From Acidiphilium iwatense (GTDB lineage: Bacteria; Pseudomonadota; Alphaproteobacteria; Acetobacterales; Acetobacteraceae): DNA of 64,000 nucleotides. The position numbers and the translations under genes were made by a program. The stretch lies in assembly GCF_021556475.1 (NCBI RefSeq), contig NZ_JAKGBZ010000018.1, forward strand, positions 1-64,000, read 5' to 3'. The notes beneath the pieces are model-generated. The model had not been told where the DNA came from. It saw nothing but the letters and a program-made list of their open reading frames with translations, and ran no database searches. Of this stretch, positions 46,198-57,610 are shown in pieces. Numbering within the stretch: the stretch's first letter is position 1; each line of letters begins with the position of its first letter.

Positions 46198-47481
46198 ATG
46201 GAAACGCCGCTCACCAATAACATCCGTCCCGATCGCGAGCCGCTCGACATCGAAGGCTATGAGCAGGCGGGCGGCTATCGCGCGGTGCGCAAGGTTCTCG
46301 GCGGGATGGCGCCGGCGGATGTGATCGAGGCAATCACGCAGTCCAAGCTGCGCGGCCGCGGCGGGGCGGGATTTCCCACCGGCATCAAATGGAGCCTGGT
46401 GCCGAAGGATCTCGCGGCGTCGGGGCCGCATTATCTCGTGGTCAATGCCGACGAGATGGAGCCGGGTACGTTCAAAGACCGGCTGCTGCTCGAAGGCGAT
46501 CCGCACCAGATGATCGAGGCGGTGATCGTCGCCGCCTATGCGATTCAGGCCGAGACCGCCTACATCTTTTTGCGCGGCGAGTATTTTCTGGCCGAGCGCC
46601 GGCTGCGGCGGGCGGTCGGGGAGGCGGACGCGCGCGGCTATCTCGGCACGAACATCCTCGGATCGGGCTACGATCTTGCGGTTCACGTTCATGCCAGCGG
46701 CGGGCGCTATATCTGCGGCGAGGAGACTGCACTGCTCACCGCACTTGAAGGCAGGCGCGCGGTGCCGCGCGCGAAACCGCCCTTTCCGCAGACCAGCGGT
46801 CTGTGGGGCAAGCCGACGGTGGTGAACAACGTCGAAACGCTCTGCAACGTTCCGCATATCATCAATAACGGCGCCGACTGGTTCATGGGCTTGGGACGGG
46901 GCGAGGATGGCGGCACCAAAATCTACGGCGCGAGCGGACGGGTGCGCCGGCCCGGCTCGTGGGAGCTGCCGATGAGCACCCCTTTGTGCGAAATCATCGA
47001 GGAGCATGCAGGCGGGATGCGCGACGGCTACGAGCTGCGCGGGGTTTTGCCGGGCGGCTTGTCGACCTCCTTCATCATGGCCGACGATATCGAAGTGAAA
47101 ATGGATTTCGCCTCGGTCGAGAAAGTCGGCAGCCGGCTCGGCACGGGGGCGGTGATCGTGCTCGATCAGCGGACTTGCCCGATCGGGATGCTGCGCAATC
47201 TTGAGCATTTTTTCGCCCAGGAATCCTGCGGCTGGTGTACCCCGTGCCGAGACGGGCTGCCCTGGGTCGAGCGACTGCTCGCCGGGATCGAGGCGGGCGA
47301 GGGCGAGATGGACGATCTCGACATTCTCGAACAGCACGTGAAATTTCTTGGACCGGGCCGGACATTCTGCGCCCATGCGCCGGGAGCGATGGCGCCGCTC
47401 GCATCCGGGCTGAAATATTTCCGCGCCGAGTTCGAGCAGCATATTCATGAGAAACGCTGTCCGTGGAACGAGGCGCACTGA
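46198..47481 (+). CDS. nuoF: NADH-quinone oxidoreductase subunit F
   Basis: This 427-aa subunit binds NADH and FMN (GRGGAGFPTGIKWSLVPKD) and the N3 4Fe-4S cluster (ESCGWCTPCRDG plus a later FCAHA). Entry point of electrons from NADH. Confidence 0.97.
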   Translation: METPLTNNIRPDREPLDIEGYEQAGGYRAVRKVLGGMAPADVIEAITQSKLRGRGGAGFPTGIKWSLVPKDLAASGPHYLVVNADEMEPGTFKDRLLLEGDPHQMIEAVIVAAYAIQAETAYIFLRGEYFLAERRLRRAVGEADARGYLGTNILGSGYDLAVHVHASGGRYICGEETALLTALEGRRAVPRAKPPFPQTSGLWGKPTVVNNVETLCNVPHIINNGADWFMGLGRGEDGGTKIYGASGRVRRPGSWELPMSTPLCEIIEEHAGGMRDGYELRGVLPGGLSTSFIMADDIEVKMDFASVEKVGSRLGTGAVIVLDQRTCPIGMLRNLEHFFAQESCGWCTPCRDGLPWVERLLAGIEAGEGEMDDLDILEQHVKFLGPGRTFCAHAPGAMAPLASGLKYFRAEFEQHIHEKRCPWNEAH

Positions 47482-47483
47482 CC

Positions 47484-50180
47484 ATGGCGATCATCCATAT
47501 CGACGACCGCGAATTCACCGCCAACCCGAAGGACAACCTGCTGCAGGCGTGTCTGTCGAACGGGTTCGATCTGCCGTATTTCTGCTGGCATCCGGCGCTC
47601 GGATCGGTGGGAGCATGCCGGCAATGTGCGGTGCGGCAATTCGCCAATCCAGAGGATACGACGGGGCGGATCGTGATGGCGTGCATGACGCCGGCGACGG
47701 ATGGGACGCGGATTTCGATCGCCGACCCGGAGGCCGTGTCGTTTCGTGCCAGCGTGATCGAATGGCTGATGACGAATCATCCGCATGACTGCCCGGTTTG
47801 CGAGGAAGGCGGCGAGTGTCACTTGCAGGACATGACGGTGATGACCGGCCATGCCTATCGCCGCTACCGCTTCAGCAAGCGCACGCATCGCAACCAGTAT
47901 CTGGGCCCGTTCGTCAAGCACGAGATGAACCGCTGCATCGCCTGCTATCGCTGCGTGCGGTTCTATCGCGATTATGCGGGTGGTGCCGATCTCGACGTGT
48001 ATGCGGCGCGCAACAACGTCTATTTCGGGCGGGCCGAGGACGGGGTTCTGGAAAACGAGTTCAGCGGCAATCTCGTCGAAGTGTGCCCGACCGGCGTGTT
48101 CACCGACAAGACGCTATCGGCCGCCTATAACCGGAAATGGGACATGCGCAGCGCGCCGTCGGTGTGCGTGCATTGCGGGGTCGGCTGCAATACCAGCGTG
48201 AACGAGCGGGGCGGCCAGGTGCGCCGCATCCTGAACCGCTATAACGGCGCAGTGAATGGCTATTTCCTGTGCGATCGGGGCCGGTTCGGCTACGGGTTCG
48301 CGAACCGGCCGGACCGGGTGCGCACGCCGGTGCTGCGCGACCCCGGCGGTAGCATGCGAACGGCGACCAGGACCGAGGCGCTGGATGCGCTGACGAAGAC
48401 GCTTGGCACGGGCGGCAAAATCATCGGGATCGGCTCGCCGCGCGCGTCGCTCGAAGCGAATTTCGCGCTGCGGCGGCTGGTTGGCGCCGATGGGTTCCAT
48501 GCCGGGGTTTCGGCGCGGGAGGCACGTTGCCTTGCCACGGCGATTGAAATTCTACAGGCGGGGGCGGTGCCGACGCCGACACTGCGCGAGATGGAAGCGG
48601 CGGATGTCGTGCTGGTGCTGGGCGAGGATGTCGCGGACACGGCACCACGGGTTGCGCTGGCGCTGCGCCAGGCAGCGCGGGGGCGCTCGATGGAGATCGC
48701 CGATCGGCTGAAGATCGCGCATTGGCAGGATGCGGCGGTGCGCGACGCGGCGCAGGGCGCGCGCAGCCCGCTTTTCGTCGCCTCGGTTGCGGCAACCCGG
48801 CTCGACGATATCGCCGCGCGGACCTGCCGCGCCGCGCCGTGCGATATCGCGCGGCTCGGTTTCGCGATCCGGCATCGGATCGATGCGAATGCGCCTTCGG
48901 TCGAAGATCTGCCGGAGGCGATGCAGGCGCTGGCGGGAGAGATCGCCGATGCGCTGCTGGCGGCGAAGCGCCCGCTGATCGTGTCGGGCTGCGGGCTGGG
49001 CGACGAGGCGGTGCTGCGTGCGGCGGCCGGCATCGCCCAGGCGCTGAACGGCGCGGACCGGCTTCCCGGCATCGTGCTCGCGGTGCCGGAATGCAACAGC
49101 ATGGGGCTCGCGCTGATGCAGGGCGGCAGCGTGGAGGATGCGATCGACACCGTCACCGAGGGGGCCACGGTGATCGTTTTGGAAAACGATCTGTACCGGC
49201 GGGCGGAACGCAAGCGGGTCGATGCGCTGTTCGATGCCGCGGCGAATGTGATCGTTCTCGATCATGTATCGACGGCGACCGTGGCGAGAGCCGATATCGT
49301 GCTGCCCAGTGCGAATTTCGCGGAATGCGACGGCACGCTGGTCAGCGGCGAGGGGCGGGCGCAGCGCTCGTTCCAGGCGGTGTTTCCGAAGGACGACGTG
49401 CAGGCGAGCTGGATGTGGCTGCGCGATATCGCTGGAACTTCGGAATGGCACCGGCTCGACGATGTCGTGCGGTCTCTGGCATCCGCGATGACGCAATTCG
49501 TGGCGATCGGCGAGGCCACGCCGCCGGGCGATTTCAGGATTGCCGGAAGCCGTATCCGCAGCGAGCCGCATCGCTACAGCGGCCGTACCGCCGTCGATGC
49601 CGACCGGACCGTGCACGAGCCACGCGCATCGGTGCCGGAGGAGTCGCCGTTCAGCAGCACGATGGAAGGCTATTACGGTCAGATGCCGGCGTCGCTGATC
49701 CCGTTCTTCTGGGCGCCGGCCTGGAATTCCATCCAGTCGCTCAACAAGTTTCAGGATGAGGTCGGCGGCGCGCTGCGCGGCGGCGACCCCGGCGTGCGGC
49801 TGTTCGAGCCGAATGGCGCCGCGGCGCCGCGCCCCGATGCCACGGCACCCGGCCAGTTTGTCCGTGGGCCGGGACAATGGTTCGTCGTGCCGCGCCGGCC
49901 GATTTTCGGCGGCGAGGAACTCAGCGCGCTGGCCCCGGCGGTCGCGGAACGGATCGCGGCGCCGAGCCTCGCGCTGAACCCAGCGGATGCGCGCAGCCTC
50001 GATGTGGAAAACGGTGGCATGATCGACATCGATTTCAAATCTGGGTCGTATCGTCTGGCGGTGACGGTGGCGCCGGAATTGCCGTCCGGTGTCGCGATGC
50101 TGAGCGTCGGGCTGCCGGGGATGGATTGGTGCGCGCTGCCCGGCTGGGGCACGCCGCGGCGCGCGGAGCCGGCGCCATGA
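47484..50180 (+). CDS. nuoG: NADH-quinone oxidoreductase subunit G
   Basis: I start at [20 protein letters not shown], 2 nt after nuoF. The 898-aa protein has N-terminal ferredoxin clusters ([50 protein letters not shown]) and a molybdopterin oxidoreductase-type domain ([20 protein letters not shown]). Length is close to enteric NuoG (about 900 aa), not the about 690 aa of most alphaproteobacteria. It overlaps nuoH by 4 nt. Confidence 0.97.
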   Translation: MAIIHIDDREFTANPKDNLLQACLSNGFDLPYFCWHPALGSVGACRQCAVRQFANPEDTTGRIVMACMTPATDGTRISIADPEAVSFRASVIEWLMTNHPHDCPVCEEGGECHLQDMTVMTGHAYRRYRFSKRTHRNQYLGPFVKHEMNRCIACYRCVRFYRDYAGGADLDVYAARNNVYFGRAEDGVLENEFSGNLVEVCPTGVFTDKTLSAAYNRKWDMRSAPSVCVHCGVGCNTSVNERGGQVRRILNRYNGAVNGYFLCDRGRFGYGFANRPDRVRTPVLRDPGGSMRTATRTEALDALTKTLGTGGKIIGIGSPRASLEANFALRRLVGADGFHAGVSAREARCLATAIEILQAGAVPTPTLREMEAADVVLVLGEDVADTAPRVALALRQAARGRSMEIADRLKIAHWQDAAVRDAAQGARSPLFVASVAATRLDDIAARTCRAAPCDIARLGFAIRHRIDANAPSVEDLPEAMQALAGEIADALLAAKRPLIVSGCGLGDEAVLRAAAGIAQALNGADRLPGIVLAVPECNSMGLALMQGGSVEDAIDTVTEGATVIVLENDLYRRAERKRVDALFDAAANVIVLDHVSTATVARADIVLPSANFAECDGTLVSGEGRAQRSFQAVFPKDDVQASWMWLRDIAGTSEWHRLDDVVRSLASAMTQFVAIGEATPPGDFRIAGSRIRSEPHRYSGRTAVDADRTVHEPRASVPEESPFSSTMEGYYGQMPASLIPFFWAPAWNSIQSLNKFQDEVGGALRGGDPGVRLFEPNGAAAPRPDATAPGQFVRGPGQWFVVPRRPIFGGEELSALAPAVAERIAAPSLALNPADARSLDVENGGMIDIDFKSGSYRLAVTVAPELPSGVAMLSVGLPGMDWCALPGWGTPRRAEPAP

Positions 50181-51130
50181 ACCTGATCCTGTTCGGTCTG
50201 CTCAACATCGTCGGCATTCTGCTCATGCTGGTGATCGGCGCCGCGCTGCTGACCTGGATCGAGCGGCGGCTGCTCGGCTTCTGGCAGGACCGGCGCGGGC
50301 CGAACCGGGTGGGGCCGTTCGGGTCGCTTCAGGTGGTCGCCGACATGATCAAAATCCTGTTCAAGCAGGACTGGATACCCCCTTTCGCCGACCCGGTGGT
50401 GTTCGTTCTTGCCCCGGCGGTCGTGATGGTCGCGGCGCTGCTGGCGTTCGCGGTCGTGCCGGTAACGCCGTCGATCGGTATCGCGGGTAATCTGAATATC
50501 GGCATTCTGTTCTTTCTCGCGATGACGTCGCTGTCGGTCTACAGCGTCGTTCTCGCCGGCTGGGCCTCGAACAACAAATATTCGCTGCTGGGCGGGATGC
50601 GCGCGGCGGCGCAGATGGTGAGCTACGAGGTCTTCATGGGGCTGGCGCTGATCGGCGTGGTGATGCTGACCGGCTCGTTCAGCCTTGCCGATATCGTGCG
50701 CGCGCAACAGGAGCTGTGGTTCGTGGTCCCGCAGTTTCTCGGCTTCATCGTGTTCATGATCGCCGGAATCGCCGAGACCCATCGGCTGCCCTTCGATCTC
50801 CCGGAAGGCGAGAACGAGCTGGGTGCCGGGTTTCACACCGAATATTCCAGCATGAAATTCGGGATGTTCTTCGTCGGCGAATATATCGGCATCATCCTGG
50901 TCTCGGCGATGATCGTGATCCTGTTTTTCGGCGGCTGGCAGGGGCCGCTGCTGCCGCCGATATTGTGGTTCGCGATCAAGACCGGGGCTTTCGTGGGCTT
51001 CTTCATCCTGCTGCGCGCGGCGCTGCCGCGTCCGCGCTACGACCAGCTCATGGCCTATGGCTGGAAACTGATGCTGCCGCTGTCGCTGTTGAATATCGCT
51101 GTTACCGGTGCCGTCATGCTGACGCACTGA
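50177..51130 (+). CDS. nuoH: NADH-quinone oxidoreductase subunit H
   Basis: This 317-aa protein has eight membrane segments and signature motifs [19 protein letters not shown] and [20 protein letters not shown]. It links the quinone site to the proton-pumping arm. Start overlaps nuoG (ATGA). Confidence 0.97.
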   Translation: MNLILFGLLNIVGILLMLVIGAALLTWIERRLLGFWQDRRGPNRVGPFGSLQVVADMIKILFKQDWIPPFADPVVFVLAPAVVMVAALLAFAVVPVTPSIGIAGNLNIGILFFLAMTSLSVYSVVLAGWASNNKYSLLGGMRAAAQMVSYEVFMGLALIGVVMLTGSFSLADIVRAQQELWFVVPQFLGFIVFMIAGIAETHRLPFDLPEGENELGAGFHTEYSSMKFGMFFVGEYIGIILVSAMIVILFFGGWQGPLLPPILWFAIKTGAFVGFFILLRAALPRPRYDQLMAYGWKLMLPLSLLNIAVTGAVMLTH

Positions 51131-51164
51131 CCGTTCGGCCGATCGGCCGGGAAAGGCTGCCGCG

Positions 51165-51677
51165 ATGCTGAGTTCGATACGCACGCTCTGGTACACATTC
51201 CTGCATCTGTTTCATCACAGCGAAACGGTGCAGTACCCCGAACAGATGCCGTATCTCGCGCCGCGCTACCGCGGCCGCATCGTGCTGTCGCGCGACCCCG
51301 ATGGCGAGGAACGTTGCGTGTCCTGCTATCTGTGCGCCGTGGCCTGCCCGGTCGACTGCATCAGCCTGCAGAAGACCGAAGAGGACGGGCGGTGGTATCC
51401 CGAATGGTTTCGGATCAATTTCTCCCGCTGCATTTTCTGCGGATTTTGCGAGGAGGCGTGTCCGACCTATGCCATTCAGCTCACCCCGGACTTCGAGATG
51501 AGCGAATATGAGCGGGAAAACCTGATTTACGAAAAAGAGGATCTGCTGATCAGCGGCACCGGCAAATATCCCGATTACAGTTTCTATCGGGTGTCGGGCC
51601 TCGCGATACCGGGCAAGGGCAAGGGTGAGGCGGAGCGCGAGCGGCCGCCGATCGACACCCGCGCGCTGCTGCCGTGA
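51165..51677 (+). CDS. nuoI: NADH-quinone oxidoreductase subunit I
   Basis: This 170-aa protein has two ferredoxin motifs, [16 protein letters not shown] and [16 protein letters not shown], for N6a and N6b clusters. It follows nuoH by 34 bp with an AAAGG-type ribosome site. Confidence 0.96.
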   Translation: MLSSIRTLWYTFLHLFHHSETVQYPEQMPYLAPRYRGRIVLSRDPDGEERCVSCYLCAVACPVDCISLQKTEEDGRWYPEWFRINFSRCIFCGFCEEACPTYAIQLTPDFEMSEYERENLIYEKEDLLISGTGKYPDYSFYRVSGLAIPGKGKGEAERERPPIDTRALLP

Positions 51678-51690
51678 GAAAGTATCAGCC

Positions 51691-52191
51691 ATGAACGCGA
51701 CATTCTATCTCTCCGCCGCCATCGCCGTGCTCTCCACGGTTCTCGTGATCACGCGGGCGAACGGCGTGCATGCGCTGCTGTATCTGGTCGTCTCGCTGCT
51801 CGCGGTGGCGCTGGTATTCTTCACGCTGGGCGCGCCGTTCGCGGCGGCGCTCGAGGTGATCGTCTATGCCGGCGCCATCATGGTCCTGTTCGTCTTCGTC
51901 GTGATGATGATGAATCTCGGCGATGCGGCGGCGGTGCGCGAGGCGCGGTGGATGGAGCCGAAAATCTGGGTCGGTCCGTCGATCCTGGCGATTCTGCTGA
52001 CCGCGCAACTGGCTTATATGCTCGACAGCAACACGATGAGCCAGCCGCATCATGCGATAGTTCCGGCGCGGGCGGTCGGCATCGCGATGTACGGGCCGTA
52101 TCTGCTCTGCGTCGAACTGGCGTCGATGCTGCTGCTCGCGGCGCTGGTCGGCGCCTATCGCCTCGCCCATACCGAGCATGGGAGGCTCTGA
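51691..52191 (+). CDS. nuoJ: NADH-quinone oxidoreductase subunit J
   Basis: This 166-aa membrane protein starts MNATFYLSAAIAVLSTVLVI, 13 nt after nuoI, and has five membrane segments with the EVIVYAGAIMVLFVFVVMM helix typical of NuoJ. Confidence 0.96.
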   Translation: MNATFYLSAAIAVLSTVLVITRANGVHALLYLVVSLLAVALVFFTLGAPFAAALEVIVYAGAIMVLFVFVVMMMNLGDAAAVREARWMEPKIWVGPSILAILLTAQLAYMLDSNTMSQPHHAIVPARAVGIAMYGPYLLCVELASMLLLAALVGAYRLAHTEHGRL

Positions 52192-52195
52192 GCCA

Positions 52196-52504
52196 ATGAC
52201 GACGATTCCGCTCGATCACGTTCTGATCCTTCCGGTGCTGCTGTTCGCGCTCGGCGTGATCGGCGTTCTGGTGCGGCGGAATCTCGTGTTCATTCTGATG
52301 TCCATCGAGATCATGCTGAATGCGGCGGGGCTGATGTTCATCATCGCCGGGGCGCGCTGGGGGCAGCCCGACGGCCAGGTGATGTTTCTTCTGGTGCTGA
52401 CGCTGGCGGCGGCGGAGGTTTCGGTCGGCCTCGCGCTGATCATTCGCATCCGCCACCGGCTGACCACGCTCGATTCCGACGCGGCCGATCTGTTGCAGGG
52501 GTGA
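52196..52504 (+). CDS. nuoK: NADH-quinone oxidoreductase subunit K
   Basis: This 102-aa protein has three membrane helices and keeps the buried Glu residues of the family (MSIEIMLNAAGL and LAAAEVSVGLAL). It starts MTTIPLDHVLILPVL, 4 nt after nuoJ. Confidence 0.96.
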   Translation: MTTIPLDHVLILPVLLFALGVIGVLVRRNLVFILMSIEIMLNAAGLMFIIAGARWGQPDGQVMFLLVLTLAAAEVSVGLALIIRIRHRLTTLDSDAADLLQG

Positions 52505-52508
52505 GAGG

Positions 52509-54398
52509 ATGATCCACGATCTTTGGCTGGTTCCTGCTTTCCCGCTCCTTGGCGCCGCGATCCTGATGATCAGCGCGGGGCGGCTGCCGTCCCGCGCGGT
52601 CGCGCTGGTGGGGGTGGTGCCGGTTGCCGTGTCGGCGATCGTCTCCGCGATCATCGGCATCGGGTTCATGGCGGCGCCGCCAAGCGGGCACGCATTCACC
52701 GAGATATTGTGGCGATGGATCGCGATCGGCGGGTTCAGGCCGGCGGTCGGGCTCTATCTCGATCCGCTGTCGCTGGTGATGATGCTGGTGGTCACCATCG
52801 TGGGGTTTCTGATCCTGCTCTACTCGACCGAGTTCATGGCGGGCGACGAAGGCTATAGCCGGTTCTTCGCCTATATGAACCTGTTCGTCTCGGCGATGCT
52901 GGTGCTGCTGCTCGCGAGCAATCTGCTGTTCCTGTATGTCGGCTGGGAAGGAGTCGGCCTGTGCAGCTATCTGCTGATCGGGTTCTGGTATCAGGATGCG
53001 GCCAACGGGCTTGCCGCGCGCAAGGCGTTCATCGTCACCAGAATCGGCGACACCGGGCTGATGATCGGGCTGTTCGTTCTGTTCACCCATCTCGGCACGC
53101 TGGATATCCAACCTTTGCTGCACCGTGCCGCAAGCGTCTGGCCGCATGGTTCGGCGATCGCCTCGCTTGCCACCGCGCTGCTGCTGATCGGCGCGCTCGG
53201 CAAATCCGCGCAAATCCCACTGCAGACCTGGCTGCCCGACGCGATGGCCGGGCCGACGCCGGTGAGCGCGCTGATCCATGCCGCCACCATGGTGACCGCC
53301 GGCGTCTACCTGATCGCGCGGATGCACGGGCTGTATATGCTCGCACCCGCGATTCAGATGACGGTCGCGGCGATCGGCGCCGCCACACTGTTCGTCGCCG
53401 CCTTCGCCGCGCTCAATCAGCATGACATCAAGCGCATCCTGGCTTATTCGACGGTCAGCCAGATCGGCTACATGTTCCTTGCCCTCGGGGTCGGGGCGTG
53501 GACCGCGGCGATCTTTCATTTCATGGCGCATGCGTTCTTCAAGGCGCTGCTGTTCCTTGCCGCCGGAGCGATCACCATGCGGCTGGAGCACCACGAGCAC
53601 GATATTTTCCGCATGGGCGGGCTGGCCAAAAAACTGCCGGTGGCGTTCTGGAGTTTCCTGATCGGCAGTGCCTCGCTCGCCGCGCTGCCGCTGGTGACGG
53701 CCGGTTTCTACAGCAAGGAAATGATCCTGTCGGAAACCTGGGCGCATGGCGGCGCGGTGCCGATTCTGTGGGCCGCCGGGCTGGTCACCGCGTTCGTCAC
53801 CGCGCTGTATATTTTTCGCGCGGTGTTCATCGTGTTCTTCGGCGAGGCCAAGACGCCGATCGTCGGGCGCTACGGGATACGGATCGTGCTGCCGCTCGCG
53901 GTGCTTTCGGTGCTCGCGGTGATCGGCGGTTTCGTCGAGACGCCGAACGGGCTTGGCGGCGTCACGATATTCTCACGATTCATGGGCAGCGTGTTCGGGC
54001 CGGCGCCGCTTGCCGCCGGTGCCACGGAAACCGCGCTGCTGGTGTTCGCCTCTCTGGTGTCGCTGTCGGGCGTCGGGCTTGCGTGGCTGCTCTACATGCG
54101 TCCGGCGCCGCGTTTCGCGGCATGGACGCAAACGCCTTCCGTTGTCGCGTGGCGCGCGTTCTTCCTGTCCGGCTGGGGGTTCGATGTCGTGTATGACCGG
54201 CTGGTCGTGCGGCCGTTCCTCTATGTGGTGCGGATCAACCGGCATGATGCGATCGACGATGTCTATACCGGCATCGCGGAGGCGAGCCGGGGGCTGCACC
54301 GCCTGCTCAAGCTGACCCAGACCGGGCGAATCCGATGGTATGCCGGCTGGCTCGCCGCCGGGTCGATCCTCACCATTGCCGTCGCGGTGATCCGATGA
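52509..54398 (+). CDS. nuoL: NADH-quinone oxidoreductase subunit L
   Basis: This 629-aa antiporter-like subunit has LLFLYVGWEGVGLCSYLLIG, QTWLPDAMAGPTPVSALIHA and ALNQHDIKRILAYSTVSQIG. The C-terminal amphipathic lateral helix region is present. It overlaps nuoM (ATGA). Confidence 0.97.
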   Translation: MIHDLWLVPAFPLLGAAILMISAGRLPSRAVALVGVVPVAVSAIVSAIIGIGFMAAPPSGHAFTEILWRWIAIGGFRPAVGLYLDPLSLVMMLVVTIVGFLILLYSTEFMAGDEGYSRFFAYMNLFVSAMLVLLLASNLLFLYVGWEGVGLCSYLLIGFWYQDAANGLAARKAFIVTRIGDTGLMIGLFVLFTHLGTLDIQPLLHRAASVWPHGSAIASLATALLLIGALGKSAQIPLQTWLPDAMAGPTPVSALIHAATMVTAGVYLIARMHGLYMLAPAIQMTVAAIGAATLFVAAFAALNQHDIKRILAYSTVSQIGYMFLALGVGAWTAAIFHFMAHAFFKALLFLAAGAITMRLEHHEHDIFRMGGLAKKLPVAFWSFLIGSASLAALPLVTAGFYSKEMILSETWAHGGAVPILWAAGLVTAFVTALYIFRAVFIVFFGEAKTPIVGRYGIRIVLPLAVLSVLAVIGGFVETPNGLGGVTIFSRFMGSVFGPAPLAAGATETALLVFASLVSLSGVGLAWLLYMRPAPRFAAWTQTPSVVAWRAFFLSGWGFDVVYDRLVVRPFLYVVRINRHDAIDDVYTGIAEASRGLHRLLKLTQTGRIRWYAGWLAAGSILTIAVAVIR

Positions 54399-55906
54399 TG
54401 CTGGTATGGCTGATCCTGATCCCGCTGCTCGGCGGCCTGCTCGCCTGGCCTGCCGCACGGCTGCGCGCCGCCGCCGCGCGCTGGGTTTCGCTCATCGCCA
54501 TGGCGCTCGACCTGCTGGTTCTGCTGCTGGTGTGGCTGCGTCACGCCGGCCCGATCGAGATCACCGGCGGCGGACGTTGGATCGCGATGTTCGACGCCCC
54601 CTGGATTCCGCAACTCGGCATCAGCCTGCGGCTCGGCCTCGACGGGCTGAGCCTGCTGCTGATTTTGCTGACCATCGGGCTTGGATTCGTTTCGGTGGTG
54701 ATTTCCTGGACTGAGATCGGCGAGCGGGTCGGGGCGTTCCATTTCAACCTGCTCTGGACCATCGCGGGGACCATCGGGGTATTTCTGGCGCTCGATCTGT
54801 TCCTGTTCTTCTTCGCCTGGGAAATCATGCTGGTGCCGATGTATTTCCTGATCGCGCTGTGGGGGCACGAGAACCGGATTTATGCGGCGATCAAGTTCTT
54901 TCTGTTCACCCAGGGCAGCGGATTGCTGATGCTGCTGGCGATTCTGGCGCTGGTCTTCGTGCATCAGCGAACCACCGGCACCCTGACCTTCGACTATTTC
55001 CGGCTGCTCGGCACGCGGATGAGCCCGTCGACCGAAATGTGGATCATGCTCGGGTTCTTCATCGCCTTCATCGTCAAGCTGCCGGCAGTGCCGTTCCATA
55101 CCTGGCTGCCGGACGCGCATACCGAGGCGCCGACGGCGGGAAGCGTGATCCTGGCCGGCATCATGCTGAAAACCGGCGCCTACGGGCTGCTGCGCTTCGT
55201 TGTTCCGCTGTTCCCGCTCGCCGCGATCCGGTTCGCGCCGATCGCCATGCTGCTCGGGGTGATCGGCATCATCTACGGCGCGCTGCTCGCCTTCGGCCAG
55301 AACGACCTGAAGCGGCTGGTCGCCTATAGCAGCGTCAGCCATCTCGGCTTCGTGCTGCTCGGCGTTTTCGCCTGGAACGCGCTCGCCTTGCAGGGAGCGG
55401 TGATGCAGATGCTGGCCCACGGGGTGAGCACCGGCGCGCTGTTCATCATGGTGGGCGCGTTGCAGGAACGGCTGCATACGCGCGACATGCGGCTTATGGG
55501 CGGGCTGTGGGCGAACATGCCGAAACTGTCCGCGATCGGGATGTTTTTCGCCATCGCCTCGCTCGGCCTGCCGGGGCTCGGCAATTTCATTGGCGAATTC
55601 CTGATCCTGATCGGCACGTTCCGGGTGTATCCGGCGTTTGCCGTGGTGGGCACGCTCGGCGTGATCGCCGCCGCCGCCTATGCGCTGATCCTGGTGCAGC
55701 GCGCGTTCCATGGACCGCCTCGGGATGCGGTGGCGGCGCCGGATCTGCGGGCGCGCCATCTCGCGGTGATGGCGGCGCTGACCGTCGCGATCGTCTATCT
55801 CGGCGTCTATCCGCAGCCGGTGTTCGACATGGCTTCGGGCGGCCTTGCCAATCTGCAAACTGCGACGCATGGCGTGCTGAAGCTGGCCGAGGGAGATCCG
55901 CGATGA
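54395..55906 (+). CDS. nuoM: NADH-quinone oxidoreductase subunit M
   Basis: This 503-aa antiporter-like subunit starts MMLVWLILIPLLGGLLAWPA and contains FHTWLPDAHTEAPTAGSVIL and GQNDLKRLVAYSSVSHLGFV. Start overlaps nuoL and stop overlaps nuoN. Confidence 0.97.
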   Translation: MMLVWLILIPLLGGLLAWPAARLRAAAARWVSLIAMALDLLVLLLVWLRHAGPIEITGGGRWIAMFDAPWIPQLGISLRLGLDGLSLLLILLTIGLGFVSVVISWTEIGERVGAFHFNLLWTIAGTIGVFLALDLFLFFFAWEIMLVPMYFLIALWGHENRIYAAIKFFLFTQGSGLLMLLAILALVFVHQRTTGTLTFDYFRLLGTRMSPSTEMWIMLGFFIAFIVKLPAVPFHTWLPDAHTEAPTAGSVILAGIMLKTGAYGLLRFVVPLFPLAAIRFAPIAMLLGVIGIIYGALLAFGQNDLKRLVAYSSVSHLGFVLLGVFAWNALALQGAVMQMLAHGVSTGALFIMVGALQERLHTRDMRLMGGLWANMPKLSAIGMFFAIASLGLPGLGNFIGEFLILIGTFRVYPAFAVVGTLGVIAAAAYALILVQRAFHGPPRDAVAAPDLRARHLAVMAALTVAIVYLGVYPQPVFDMASGGLANLQTATHGVLKLAEGDPR

Positions 55907-57396
55907 GCCCCGCCTTGCGCGCCAGCCTGCCGTTCCTGGTGCTGTCCGCCGCGATCGTGGTGGTGATGCTGCTGATCGCGGTGCGGCGGGATCATCGGAT
56001 GATCGCGACGGTGACGGCGATCGGGCTGCTCGCCTCGCTCGCGGCGATCATCGCCGCGGCGCCGGCCGCACCCGTCGCGGTGACGCCGATGTTCCTGGTC
56101 GATGGGTTCACGCTGTTCTTCCTCGCACTCGTGCTGGTCGCGTCGGTCGCGGTGGTGCTGCTGTCCCACGCCTATCTCGACGGCACCCATGACGGACCGT
56201 ATGACGAATATTATCTGCTGTTGCTGCTCGCCACCCTCGGGGCCGGCGCTTTGCTGGCGAGCGTGCAGTTCGCCTCGTTCTTTCTCGCGTTGGAGACGCT
56301 CAGCATCGCGCTGATCGGGTTGATCGCCTATCCGCGCGGCCGGGCGGGCGCGATCGAGGCCGGGATCAAATATCTGCTGCTCGCGGGCGTATCCTCGGCG
56401 TTCCTGCTGTTCGGTATCGCGCTGATCTATCTCGATTTCGGCACGATGTCGTTTGCCGCGCTGGGCCGGCTCTGGAGCGCCGCGCACGGCCCGACCGACA
56501 TCTACGCCTATACCGGCTTCGCGATGCTGCTGACCGGGATCGGCTTCAAGCTGTCACTGGTGCCGTTCCATATGTGGGCGCCCGATATTTACGAGGGTGC
56601 GCCCGCGCCGGTGACCGGCTATGTCGCGGTGGTTTCCAAGATCGGCGTGTTCGCGCTGCTGCTGCGCTATTTCGTGCTGATGGACGGCTACCACGATCCC
56701 TCGCTGCTGCGGGTGATCGCCCTCGTCGCCATCCTGTCGATGCTGATCGGCAATCTGCTGGCCTTGCTGCAGGACAATGTCAAACGGATTCTGGCCTATT
56801 CGTCGATCGCCCATCTCGGCTACGTTCTGGTCGCCCTGCTTGCCGGCGGCGTGATCGGCATCGAGGCAGCGAGCTATTATCTCGCGGCCTATGCGGTGAC
56901 CACGATCGGCGCTTTCGGGGTGGTGGCCGTGCTGTCCCAACAGGGCAGCCTGCACGATACCGACCGGCTGGACGCCTATCGCGGTCTGATGTGGACCCGG
57001 CCCTGGCTGGCGAGCGCGTTTACCGCGTTTCTGCTGTCGCTTGCCGGGATTCCACCGACCATGGGCTTCATCGCGAAAGTTTATGTGATGACCTCCGGCG
57101 TGGGGACGCTGCTGATCTGGCCGCTCGCGGCCTTGGTTATCGGCAGCGTGATCGGGCTGTATTATTACCTGCGCATCATCGTCGTGCTGTTCTCGCCGGT
57201 GCGGGATGCGGAGCCACTTCCCCCGAAAGCCGGGGTGTCGTGGGCTGGCGGACTAACGCTCGCGGTTCTGGTCGTGTTGCTGATCGGACTCGGCGTGTAT
57301 CCGACGCCGGTGATCGCACTGGCGCACGAAACCACGGCTGGATTGATGCCACATCAGAAAACCATTCATACGGCAGAGATTTTGCCGACACGTTAG
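55903..57396 (+). CDS. nuoN: NADH-quinone oxidoreductase subunit N
   Basis: This 497-aa antiporter-like subunit starts MSPALRASLPFLVLSAAIVV and contains FHMWAPDIYEGAPAPVTGYV and LLQDNVKRILAYSSIAHLGY. It is the last gene of the nuo operon; about 210 bp with no supported gene follow. Confidence 0.97.
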   Translation: MSPALRASLPFLVLSAAIVVVMLLIAVRRDHRMIATVTAIGLLASLAAIIAAAPAAPVAVTPMFLVDGFTLFFLALVLVASVAVVLLSHAYLDGTHDGPYDEYYLLLLLATLGAGALLASVQFASFFLALETLSIALIGLIAYPRGRAGAIEAGIKYLLLAGVSSAFLLFGIALIYLDFGTMSFAALGRLWSAAHGPTDIYAYTGFAMLLTGIGFKLSLVPFHMWAPDIYEGAPAPVTGYVAVVSKIGVFALLLRYFVLMDGYHDPSLLRVIALVAILSMLIGNLLALLQDNVKRILAYSSIAHLGYVLVALLAGGVIGIEAASYYLAAYAVTTIGAFGVVAVLSQQGSLHDTDRLDAYRGLMWTRPWLASAFTAFLLSLAGIPPTMGFIAKVYVMTSGVGTLLIWPLAALVIGSVIGLYYYLRIIVVLFSPVRDAEPLPPKAGVSWAGGLTLAVLVVLLIGLGVYPTPVIALAHETTAGLMPHQKTIHTAEILPTR

Positions 57397-57610
57397 ATAA
57401 CCATAATCGTTCGTTGGAGAGGGGAAGACAATTAAGCTGGGTTATATTGGCGGTTAACGCGAAGTTTTTCGTCCGTTTGCGCTTCCGGGTTTGGGTCATC
57501 GATGAAGGCGGCCGTTCGACATCCGGGCCGATCGACGATTATCGCCGACCGGGATGCATGGCGCCGCATGCTCAAGGCACGCTCGACGTGCGAGATTCGG
57601 GAGAAAGGCC

